Source of the DNA: Halanaerobacter jeridensis
GTDB lineage: Bacteria > Bacillota > Halanaerobiia > Halobacteroidales > Halobacteroidaceae
Reading direction: 5' to 3'
DNA: 64,000 nt
Assembly: GCF_016908315.1 (NCBI RefSeq)
Contig: NZ_JAFBDQ010000001.1
Span: forward strand, 1-64,000
Below the pieces are notes generated by a model, which worked only from the letters and a program-made list of their open reading frames with translations, searched no databases and was not told where the DNA came from. Each line of letters opens with the position of its first letter. Within the stretch, counting starts at the first letter, position 1. Positions 1 through 7,217 of the stretch are shown here, one piece after another. Made by a program: the position numbers and the translations under genes.

Positions 1-4
1 AAAA

Positions 5-69
5 CGAGGTAGAGATCTCAATGTTAGAGCGTTACTCCTAGATAGGAGTCGCAGAGATACTCCACCTCG
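5..69 (+). other. tRNA-like cloverleaf-forming sequence, function unknown
   Basis: The first 70 bases can fold as a cloverleaf: outer stem CGAGGT (5-10) with ACCTCG (64-69), a short arm CTC (17-19)/GAG (27-29), a strong hairpin ACTCCTA (34-40)/TAGGAGT (43-49), and a short arm GAG (54-56)/CTC (60-62). The D-arm-like part resembles a tRNA, but no T-loop GTTCGA motif and no CCA are present, so it is not a normal tRNA. There is no T-run, so it is not an intrinsic terminator. It may be a decayed tRNA, a structured leader of the downstream transporter, or a chance fold. The window edge may cut it. Confidence 0.3.
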
Positions 70-181
70 CTACAAATAATTATATCATATCAAAGATAAA
101 AAATTAAGGTGAAGTACTTGCTTTCTATCTAGAAGTAATGTGCTTTACTAATAAAATATCACAATAGGGGTGGAAATGGTA

Positions 182-1501
182 ATGAAAAAAGAATCAATTG
201 AGACTGCTAAGCAGAATTTTGATGGTAAGCAGGTATTAATATCTATTATTGCATTGATTTTGTTAGGAGCATTTGGGACTTCTCTTGCTACTAAAAACCA
301 AATGTTAGGAATATTTTTAGTGACGGGAATTATCTTTGGCTACATTTTAACTCGAGCTAGATTTGGTTTTGCAGGAGGAGTTAAACAGCCTTATATGACA
401 GGTAATTCAGCTCTTGTCAAAGGCTTATTAGTTACTTTTGCAGTAACAATAATTGCAACAGCAGGAGTTCATTGGGGAACAATGGTTTTAGATGGAGCTT
501 CAGTAGCAGAGGTTGCTGTAAAAGGTGGCGCTCATCCTGCTCCAGGTAGCAATGCAGTTAAACCACTTAATTTAGCAGTAATAATTGGTGGTTTTGTGTT
601 TGGAATAGGTATGATTATGGCTGGTGGTTGTGCATCAGGTACTTTAGCTGATTTAGGAGAAGGTGCTGTTCGTTCAGCAATTGCACTCTTTTTCTTTGCC
701 TTAGGTGCTGTAATTGGTAGATGGGCAAGATATACTTTCGATAAGTCATCTTTAGCAGACTTTTCAACGACGATTTATTTACCTGAAGTATTTGGTTATC
801 TCGGAGCGATTTTGCTGTCAGTCTTTTTCTTAGTAATTTTATATGTAATTGTGAAAAAATATGAATCTATGAGAAAGAAAGATGGCAGTTATCAAGAGAT
901 TGAATATAGTCCTGAACAGAGACCTGTTGAAGAAACAGATGATTTTGGCTTATTCAATTATGAAACATATCATAAATTCTTTGTAGAAAGATGGGATTAT
1001 ATCACAGGTGGCTTATTAATTGCTGTTATGTTTATTTTCGTTATGAATACTACTGGTACTGATTGGGGTATCACTGGTGCTTATACTTATTGGGGAGTAG
1101 CTATCTTACAAAAGTTAGGTATGAATTTTGCTAATAGCCCTATTTATTCTGGAATTGCAGAGACGGTTAATAATGGTTTATTGAATCATGCTGGTACTCT
1201 TAGAAACTTAGGAATCATCTTCGGTTCAGCTTTAGCTTTACTACTAGGTAGTAAGTTCAAACTTAAATACAATTTCAGATTTTATGATGCAGCAATGTAT
1301 GCTATAGGTGGTTTGTTCATGGGATTTGGAGCAAGATTTGCTAAAGGTTGTAATATTGGTGCTTTATACGCAGCAATTAGTAGTTTCTCTTTACATGGCT
1401 GGGCATTCTTGATTGCTCTTTCTTTAGGTGGCATTACTGGCTTAATGTACTTTGAAGGAAAGCTGAATATTATTCCAAATCGTAATCTTTCTAATAACTA
1501 A
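182..1501 (+). CDS. YeeE/YedE family sulfur-compound (thiosulfate-type) transporter
   Basis: Polytopic inner-membrane protein of 439 residues built from two related halves, each with several hydrophobic helices, joined by a charged cytoplasmic loop around residues 225-260. Each half carries the family glycine-rich motif with cysteine: GGCASGTLADLGEG in the first half and KGCNIGALYAAIS in the second. In characterised YeeE/TsuA proteins such conserved cysteines relay thiosulfate. The start is taken at ATG 182 because the AGGGG at 166-170 is well spaced for it; GTG 170 and ATG 176 are also in frame but lie in or too near the ribosome site. The next gene is a rhodanese-fused CoA-disulfide reductase, which supports a role in sulfur uptake. 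The exact substrate cannot be read from sequence. Confidence 0.88.
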   Translation: MKKESIETAKQNFDGKQVLISIIALILLGAFGTSLATKNQMLGIFLVTGIIFGYILTRARFGFAGGVKQPYMTGNSALVKGLLVTFAVTIIATAGVHWGTMVLDGASVAEVAVKGGAHPAPGSNAVKPLNLAVIIGGFVFGIGMIMAGGCASGTLADLGEGAVRSAIALFFFALGAVIGRWARYTFDKSSLADFSTTIYLPEVFGYLGAILLSVFFLVILYVIVKKYESMRKKDGSYQEIEYSPEQRPVEETDDFGLFNYETYHKFFVERWDYITGGLLIAVMFIFVMNTTGTDWGITGAYTYWGVAILQKLGMNFANSPIYSGIAETVNNGLLNHAGTLRNLGIIFGSALALLLGSKFKLKYNFRFYDAAMYAIGGLFMGFGARFAKGCNIGALYAAISSFSLHGWAFLIALSLGGITGLMYFEGKLNIIPNRNLSNN

Positions 1502-1578
1502 CGTTAAATACAAAACGGAATAAACAATCTAAAACAAGGCAAATAAAAAATCAAAATATATTAGGAGGCAATAATATT

Positions 1579-3273
1579 ATGAGTAAAAAGATTTTAGTTG
1601 TTGGCGGAGTAGCTGGAGGCGCTTCAGCTGCAGCAAGAGCGAGAAGAATTGATGAATCAGCAGAGATCATTATGTTTGAGAGAGGTCCACATGTTTCATT
1701 TTCAAACTGTTCACTACCATTTCATTTAAGTGGAATTGTAGAGGATAGTGAAGATTTAGTATTAGTTTGTCCAGAAACTTTTAAGAATAAGTATAATATT
1801 GAAGCTAGAACTAGAAATGAAGTAACTGGTGTTAATAGAGAAGAGAAAAAAGTAACTGTTAAGAATTTAGAAACTGGAGAAGAATACGAAGAAGATTATG
1901 ATAAATTAATCTTATCTCCAGGAGCTAGTGCTATTTGTGCTAATATCGAAGGTGCACAGAATGAAAATGTATTTACGCTAAGAAATGTTCAAGATATTAG
2001 AGAGATGGATAGCTATATTGAAGAAAATAATGTTGAAAATATTGCTGTTGTTGGTGGCGGTTATATCGGAGTAGAAGTGGCTGAAAACTTACATTTAGAT
2101 GGTAAAAATGTTAGCTTAGTTGAAGCTCAAGACCAAATTATGAATCCATTTGATTATGATATGGCGCAGTTAATTCATAAAGAAGTTATGGATAAAGGAA
2201 TTAATTTAATTCTAAGTGAAACTGTAGAGAAGGTTACTGAAGATTCAGTAGTTCTAAGCTCAGGAGAAGAAGTAGAAGCAGAAGCTGTAGTGATGGCTAT
2301 TGGAGTTTGTCCTGAAACTGAATTGGCTGAAGATGCAGGTCTTGAACTTGGTGAAACTGGTAGTATTAAAGTTAACCATAATTATCAAACGAGTGATGAT
2401 GATATTTATGCTGTAGGAGATGCAATTGAAACTTATCATCAGCTAACAAATGAAACAATCAGATTGCCTTTAGCTGGCCCTGCACAAAGACAGGCTAGAG
2501 CAGCAGCTGATCATATTTATGGTAAGTCACATAATAATAATGGTGTTATTGGTTCTTCTGTAGTGCAGGCTTTTGATTTATCTGCAGCAGCAACAGGATT
2601 AAATGAAAAGCAGGCTAAAGAAGCAGGTATTCCTCATGATATTGTTTATACAATTCCAATGGATAAAGTTGGATTAATGCCTGATAGTAATCCAATGCAC
2701 TTTAAATTAGTTTATGAAGATCCAACAGGTAGAATTCTTGGAGCTCAAGCAATTGGTAAAGGTAATGTAGATAAAAGAATAGATGTAATTGCTAGTATGA
2801 TTAGTATGGATGCTACTTTAGAAGACCTAAAAGAGTTAGAATTATGCTATGCACCAATGTTTGGTACACCAAAAGATGTAATTAATCAAACAGCTCTAGT
2901 AGGATTAAATCTATTAAATGGTGTATTTGAACAAGTTCCTGTTACAAAGGTAAGAGAATTAGTTGAAAATGATGCTTGTATTATTGATGTACGTGAAGAG
3001 GATGAATTTGCTAATGGTCACCTTAAGAATGCAGTGAATATTCCTTTAAGTGAACTTAGAGATAGAGTAGATGAAATTCCAGAAGATGAGCCTGTATATT
3101 TACACTGTCGTTCAGGGCAGAGAAGTTATAATGCAATTATGGCTCTACAAGATATGGGATATGACAATTTATACAATGTTTCTGGTTCATTCCTTGGAGT
3201 TTGCTGTTATGAGTACTTCCAAGACCAATTAACCGGTAGAGAAAAAATAGTTACAGAATACAACTTTAACTAA
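1579..3273 (+). CDS. CoA-disulfide reductase with C-terminal rhodanese domain (CoADR-RHD)
   Basis: FAD/NAD(P)H-dependent disulfide reductase of 564 residues. The N terminus has the FAD-binding GGVAGGASAA stretch (9-18), the single redox-active cysteine is Cys44 in SNCSLP as in CoA-disulfide reductases, and the pyridine-nucleotide site is GGGYIGVE (159-166). A rhodanese domain fills about residues 450-550 with active-site loop CRSGQRS (Cys510). Fusions of this type reduce CoA disulfides, CoA persulfide or polysulfide in the cytosol. The ribosome site AGGAGG precedes the ATG. It lies 77 bases after the YeeE-type transporter, suggesting that imported sulfane sulfur is handed to this enzyme. NADH oxidase or polysulfide reductase activity is an alternative reading. 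Confidence 0.9.
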   Translation: MSKKILVVGGVAGGASAAARARRIDESAEIIMFERGPHVSFSNCSLPFHLSGIVEDSEDLVLVCPETFKNKYNIEARTRNEVTGVNREEKKVTVKNLETGEEYEEDYDKLILSPGASAICANIEGAQNENVFTLRNVQDIREMDSYIEENNVENIAVVGGGYIGVEVAENLHLDGKNVSLVEAQDQIMNPFDYDMAQLIHKEVMDKGINLILSETVEKVTEDSVVLSSGEEVEAEAVVMAIGVCPETELAEDAGLELGETGSIKVNHNYQTSDDDIYAVGDAIETYHQLTNETIRLPLAGPAQRQARAAADHIYGKSHNNNGVIGSSVVQAFDLSAAATGLNEKQAKEAGIPHDIVYTIPMDKVGLMPDSNPMHFKLVYEDPTGRILGAQAIGKGNVDKRIDVIASMISMDATLEDLKELELCYAPMFGTPKDVINQTALVGLNLLNGVFEQVPVTKVRELVENDACIIDVREEDEFANGHLKNAVNIPLSELRDRVDEIPEDEPVYLHCRSGQRSYNAIMALQDMGYDNLYNVSGSFLGVCCYEYFQDQLTGREKIVTEYNFN

Positions 3274-3295
3274 ATAGATTAATTTTAAGATCAAT

Positions 3296-3331
3296 AATCA
3301 GGCGGGGGTTAACCCTGCCTGATTTATATTT
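3296..3331 (+). terminator. Intrinsic terminator after the CoADR-RHD gene
   Basis: Stem AATCAGGC (3296-3303) pairs with GCCTGATT (3317-3324) and is extended inward by the GGGTTAACCC palindrome; a T-rich tail follows. It ends the sulfur transporter/reductase unit. Confidence 0.8.
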
Positions 3332-3460
3332 GGTATTATATAAATAATAATTTTAAAATAAGTAATAGTTGATATTTAATATTCTAATTAATAATGATTA
3401 TAAATTATTCTTTATATAAATTGTCGAATATTATATGATAAAAGTAGTTTATTGATATTA

Positions 3461-3534
3461 GAAAGGAGGGAGTAAGAAGCCGATTCATCTTCGTTATTAA
3501 TTTATAGCTTTGCTAGGATGAAATTCGGTGATTT
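3461..3534 (+). promoter_or_regulatory. Leader with orphan Shine-Dalgarno and hairpin before the ABC permease
   Basis: A strong GAAAGGAGGG (3461-3470) has no ATG, GTG or TTG at a usable distance. Downstream, CCGATTCATC (3480-3489) can pair with GATGAA-AT-TCGG (3517-3528, two-base bulge). That stem covers the GG of the weak GGTG site serving ATG 3535, so it could reduce permease translation. No known riboswitch consensus was recognised. Confidence 0.35.
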
Positions 3535-4359
3535 ATGGATTTAGAAAATGAAGATAAAGTAGAAAACAATAATTCAGAAGCGGGAACTGAAAAGAGTAAA
3601 ACCGAAAAAGTATTAACCCTAAGTACGTGGGTTGTTATTTTAGGAGCGTGGTATATAGTAACTAAGTTAGAACTATTTTCTCCTACTTTACTGCCACCAC
3701 CGACTGAAGTAGTGACTGCGTTTTTTAAATTATTAAAAGATGGTTATAATGGAATTGCACTGTGGGTACATCTAGGAGCTAGTTTTAGAAGGTTATTTAT
3801 AGCTTTAGGTTTAGCAATTATAACAGCAATTCCAATCGGATTGTTAAGTGGTTATGTTTCTAAAGTTAAGGCAATTGTGGATTCAGTAGTTGAATTTTAT
3901 CGTCCTTTGCCGCCACTTGCGTATTATACATTACTTATACTATGGTTTGGCATTGATGATAAATCAAAGATAATATTATTATTCTTAGCAGCTTTTGCAC
4001 CAATTTATATTGCCTGTATTTCAGCTGTGAGAAAAATTAATCAAGATTATATATTAAGTGCTAAATCATTAGGAGCTAGTCAAAAGAAAATATTCTTTAA
4101 GATAGTATTACCAGCTTGTTTGCCTGAAATTTTTACAGGGATTAGGACAGCTTTTGGAGTAGCTTATACTACCTTAGTTTCCTCAGAAATGATAGCTGCT
4201 ACTTCCGGTATTGGCTGGATGGTGTTAGATGCCTCTAATTTTTTAAAGAGTGAGGTTATATTCATAGGAATCTTTATCATGGGCATTAGTGGTGTATTAA
4301 TTGATGCAGGATTGCGATTTATAGAACGAAAGATTGTGTTTTGGAAAGGGAAAGTTTAA
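3535..4359 (+). CDS. ABC transporter permease, SsuC/TauC/NrtB type
   Basis: Inner-membrane permease of 274 residues from the nitrate/sulfonate/taurine importer family. After a charged N-terminal tail of about 25 residues there are roughly six membrane helices. The EAA loop that docks the ATPase is visible near residues 180-205 (SLGASQKKIFFKIVLPA, then the PEIFTGI motif). The start has only a weak GGTG site, which a leader hairpin may mask. The substrate-binding lipoprotein and ATPase genes follow, giving a complete importer. Substrates in this family include sulfonates, taurine, nitrate, bicarbonate and pyrimidine precursors; the adjacent sulfur genes hint at an organosulfur compound, but this is inference. 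Confidence 0.88.
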   Translation: MDLENEDKVENNNSEAGTEKSKTEKVLTLSTWVVILGAWYIVTKLELFSPTLLPPPTEVVTAFFKLLKDGYNGIALWVHLGASFRRLFIALGLAIITAIPIGLLSGYVSKVKAIVDSVVEFYRPLPPLAYYTLLILWFGIDDKSKIILLFLAAFAPIYIACISAVRKINQDYILSAKSLGASQKKIFFKIVLPACLPEIFTGIRTAFGVAYTTLVSSEMIAATSGIGWMVLDASNFLKSEVIFIGIFIMGISGVLIDAGLRFIERKIVFWKGKV

Positions 4360-4446
4360 ACAGTGAAGAGTGAAGAGTAAACAGTGAAGAGTAAAGAGTG
4401 AAGAGTAAGAACAGTAAGACAGTAAGAACAGTGAAGAGTGAAGAGA
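4360..4446. repeat. Degenerate microrepeat tract (CAGTGAAGAGT-type)
   Basis: About 85 bases composed almost entirely of variants of CAGTGAAGAGT, GAAGAGTAA and ACAGTAAGA, immediately after the permease stop codon. Similar ACAGTAAGA wording recurs near 29803-29815, and CACTGTTCACTGT/CTGTCTTACTGT-like reverse forms occur near 29890 and 35125. It does not encode a plausible protein. It separates the permease from the binding-protein gene, so transcription must read through it if the three genes form one operon. Confidence 0.6.
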
Positions 4447-4480
4447 ATAAAGAAGAAACAAGAAAAAAAGAAAAATGTAG

Positions 4481-4500
4481 AGACTTGGCATGCCAAGTCT
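4481..4500. repeat. Dispersed palindrome, copy 1 (AGACTTGGCA/TGCCAAGTCT)
   Basis: Perfect 20-bp palindrome AGACTTGGCATGCCAAGTCT. Related hairpins occur at 29816-29840 and 60041-60064, in each case intergenic and near low-complexity sequence. There is no adjacent T-run, so termination is unlikely. Confidence 0.75.
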
Positions 4501-4534
4501 AAAATGAAAACAAATATAATAAGGAGAGATAATA

Positions 4535-5596
4535 ATGAATAAAGAAGTAATTAAGAAATTATTATTACTAACATTAATCGGTGTTATGTCTGTTTCTTTA
4601 GTAGCTTGTGGTGGTTCTAATAATAAAGAGCAGCAGTCTGATTCTTTACCAGATGAAATTAATTTTGGTATTTTGCGGGTGCCAAATGATGAAACTATAG
4701 CAATGGTAGAGGAGATGTTTGAAGAACGTTTTGGGGAAAAAGATATTGAAGTTAACTTTACTGTTTTTGATTCTGGGTCAGAAGCTAATCAGGCTTTAGC
4801 ATCGGGAAGTATTGATTTTGCTACAATGGGTAATGTTAATGCTGTAACTGCATTGTCAAGAGACTTGAATGTAGAAATGATTTGGATCCATGAAGTGTTA
4901 GGAGATATTGAAGCTTTAGCAGTTAAAAACAACTCTGAAATTAATAAGATAGAAGATTTAGCGGGAAAGAAAGTAGCAGTACCTTTTGCTTCTACATGTC
5001 ATTATGTGTTATTAAATGCTTTAAATAATGCAGGAGTTGCAGATGAGGTACAGCTTTTAGATATGCAGACAGCAGAAATTGTTGCTGCTTGGGAACGTGG
5101 AGATATAGATGCAGCTTATGTTTGGCAACCTTCTTTAGCTAAATTATTAGAAAGTGGAAGAGTGCTTGTATCAAGTAAGGAAATGGCTAAGCGAGGTTAT
5201 GTAACTGCTAATGTAGAAGTAGTTAATAAAGATTTTGCTGCTAAATATCCTCAGGTAGTAACTTCATTTATTACAATGTTATCAGAAGCAGCAGATATAT
5301 ATCGAGAAAGCCCTGAAAAAGCAGCTTCTCTTGTCTCACAAAAGTTAGAAATAACACCTCAAGAAGCTTTAAAACAGATGCAGGGTTCAACGTGGTTGAC
5401 TCGTAAAGAACAATTGGGTGAAAATTTCTTTGGTACAAGTGAAAAGCCGGGAGATTTTGCTCAAATCATGAAGCAAACTTCAGACTTTTTAAAGCAGCAG
5501 AATTCTATTCAAACTTCCCCGTCTCAGGAAGAATATAATCAGTATGTTAATCCTAAATATATAGAACGATCTTTAGAACAAGGGAAAGGAAATTAG
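4535..5596 (+). CDS. ABC transporter substrate-binding lipoprotein, SsuA/TauA (NMT1) family
   Basis: Secreted binding protein of 353 residues. The N terminus is a lipoprotein signal: positive residues, a hydrophobic core, then lipobox LVAC with the acylated Cys at about residue 26, followed by GGSNN. The mature domain matches the taurine/sulfonate-binding fold, with an early INFGILRVPND strand, ALASGSIDFATMG in the first lobe and LAGKKVAVPFASTCHYVLLNAL at the ligand cleft, a segment that is TTSHY-like in taurine binders. It starts at ATG 4535 behind AAGGAGAG. It sits between the permease and the ATPase of the same importer, with only 5 bases before the ATPase gene. Confidence 0.9.
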   Translation: MNKEVIKKLLLLTLIGVMSVSLVACGGSNNKEQQSDSLPDEINFGILRVPNDETIAMVEEMFEERFGEKDIEVNFTVFDSGSEANQALASGSIDFATMGNVNAVTALSRDLNVEMIWIHEVLGDIEALAVKNNSEINKIEDLAGKKVAVPFASTCHYVLLNALNNAGVADEVQLLDMQTAEIVAAWERGDIDAAYVWQPSLAKLLESGRVLVSSKEMAKRGYVTANVEVVNKDFAAKYPQVVTSFITMLSEAADIYRESPEKAASLVSQKLEITPQEALKQMQGSTWLTRKEQLGENFFGTSEKPGDFAQIMKQTSDFLKQQNSIQTSPSQEEYNQYVNPKYIERSLEQGKGN

Positions 5597-5601
5597 TAGT
5601 A

Positions 5602-6402
5602 GTGAGTCAAGAAGAAGTTTTAATTGAGACTAAAAATTTAGATAAGATTTACGGTACAGGGGAAGATTCTGTTTTAGCTTTAAAAGATATTAATTTAGAG
5701 ATTAGACGTGGAGAGTTTGTTTGTGTTTTAGGACCATCAGGTTGCGGTAAAAGTACATTATTGAAAACTATTGCTGGGTATATTGAAGCGACAAATGGTC
5801 AATGCTTAATGCAAGGAGAAGAGATTGAAGGTCCGGATTGGCATCGCGGTGTTGTCTTTCAATCTTCAACCTTGTATCCTTGGATGAGTGTTAAGGATAA
5901 TGTAGAGTTTGGCCCGCGTATGAGAAATCTACCTGAAGATGAAATAAAAGAGATTCAAGAGTATTTTCTAGAAGAGGTTAATCTCTCAGGTTTTGGTGAT
6001 AAAGCTACTTTTGAATTGTCAGGAGGAATGAAACAACGCGTAGCTTTAGCAAGAGTGTTGGCCAATAATCCACAGGTGATTTTGATGGATGAGCCTTTCG
6101 GAGCTTTAGATGCTTTAACTAGAAATGATATGCAAAAATTGATTCATAATATTTGGAAAGAGAACAATAGTACTATCTTCTTTATTACTCATGATGTTGA
6201 CGAGGCATTATCTTTGGCTACTAGAGTTGTTGTAATGTCTAAACGCCCTGGAAGAATAATTAGAGAATTTAATGTAGATTTTACAGATACATTATTTGAT
6301 GAGAATACAAAGTTTGATGATAGTTCTCAACGTGTAGAATATGAAGATGAATACTTCAAGGTCAAAAATGAAATATTAGATATTATCAACAATCAAGTAT
6401 AG
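5602..6402 (+). CDS. ABC transporter ATP-binding protein, SsuB/TauB type
   Basis: Cytoplasmic ATPase of 266 residues energising the importer encoded just upstream. All nucleotide-binding motifs are present in order: Walker A GPSGCGKST (about 45-53), Q-loop FQSSTLYPW, signature LSGGMKQR (about 140), Walker B VILMDEPFGALD, and the switch histidine in FITHDVDEA. The C-terminal 40 residues are acidic and probably regulatory. The start is GTG 5602, five bases after the binding-protein stop, indicating translational coupling. A strong terminator follows, closing the unit. Confidence 0.93.
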   Translation: MSQEEVLIETKNLDKIYGTGEDSVLALKDINLEIRRGEFVCVLGPSGCGKSTLLKTIAGYIEATNGQCLMQGEEIEGPDWHRGVVFQSSTLYPWMSVKDNVEFGPRMRNLPEDEIKEIQEYFLEEVNLSGFGDKATFELSGGMKQRVALARVLANNPQVILMDEPFGALDALTRNDMQKLIHNIWKENNSTIFFITHDVDEALSLATRVVVMSKRPGRIIREFNVDFTDTLFDENTKFDDSSQRVEYEDEYFKVKNEILDIINNQV

Positions 6403-6428
6403 AATATAGTAAAAAGTTAATTATTATT

Positions 6429-6478
6429 AATCCTTTAGCTTTGCATTGTTCATTCAAAGCTAAAGGATTTTTTTATTT
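6429..6478 (+). terminator. Intrinsic terminator of the ABC importer operon
   Basis: A perfect 15-bp stem, AATCCTTTAGCTTTG (6429-6443) with its complement at 6455-6469, is followed by a run of T residues. Confidence 0.92.
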
Positions 6479-6617
6479 TGATTTAAGGATAAACAATTAT
6501 TAAATACTTTTTTCGCATTATTGCTTACTAATTACTAAATGTTAATTTATAGTTGATAATTAAGCTTAATAAAGATAAAATTAATTAAAAGGTAAATAAA
6601 TTTAGGAGTAGTTGCTT

Positions 6618-7217
6618 ATGATTTTAATGATCGATAATTATGATTCTTTTACATACAACTTAGTTGATTATTTAGAGCAATTAGGAGAAGAAGTTATGGT
6701 CAAGCGAAATGATCAGTTAGCTATTTCTGATATTAAAGATTTAGCTCCTGAAATGATTATAATTTCTCCTGGGCCAGGAGTCCCTAAAGAAGCTGGAGTT
6801 TCAATGGAAGTAATTAATAATTTTAAAGGAGAAATTCCTATATTAGGGATTTGTTTGGGTCATCAAGCTATAGCTGAAGTATTTAATGCTGAGATAGTTA
6901 AAGCATTAGAGCCAAAACATGGGACAGTTGAAGCAATAAATCATTATAATCAAGGAGTATTTAATAAATTAGCTAATCCTTTAAGAATAACTCGCTATCA
7001 TTCGTTAGTTGTTGCTAAAAAGAATCTACCGTTCGATTTAGAAATAACTGCTGTAAGTGAAGAAGGAGAGGTCATGGGATTAAAACATAAAAAATATTTA
7101 ATTGAAGGAGTTCAATTTCATCCTGAAGCATTATTGACAGAACAAGGGCGAGAATTGCTAGCTAATTTTATTGCTGAAGCTAGAGGTGAAAAAGGTGATC
7201 GAAAAAATAGCAACTAG
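6618..7217 (+). CDS. pabA: Aminodeoxychorismate/anthranilate synthase glutaminase subunit
   Basis: Class I glutamine amidotransferase of 199 residues that supplies ammonia to chorismate-using synthase component I. It starts MILMIDNYDSFTYN, the typical PabA/TrpG N terminus; the nucleophile is the Cys of GICLGHQ, and the His-Glu of QFHPEA completes the triad. ATG 6618 is chosen because TAGGAG lies about 10 bases upstream; a TTG at 6612 is less well placed. It overlaps pabB by 23 bases and heads a folate cluster, so p-aminobenzoate synthesis is its main role, though such subunits often also serve tryptophan synthesis. Confidence 0.92.
   Translation: MILMIDNYDSFTYNLVDYLEQLGEEVMVKRNDQLAISDIKDLAPEMIIISPGPGVPKEAGVSMEVINNFKGEIPILGICLGHQAIAEVFNAEIVKALEPKHGTVEAINHYNQGVFNKLANPLRITRYHSLVVAKKNLPFDLEITAVSEEGEVMGLKHKKYLIEGVQFHPEALLTEQGRELLANFIAEARGEKGDRKNSN

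Noticed and set aside
5-69. Functional tRNA gene
   Set aside because: Arms fold in tRNA order but there is no T-loop consensus, the T-like arm has only three pairs, and the anticodon loop is abnormal.
4360-4446. CRISPR array
   Set aside because: Repeats are short, overlapping and degenerate, without unique spacers of regular length, and no cas genes are present.
4297-4491. Minus-strand open frame over the permease end and microrepeats
   Set aside because: It is generated by the low-complexity CTCTTCACTG-type repeat (Leu/Ser/Phe-rich translation) and has no ribosome site.
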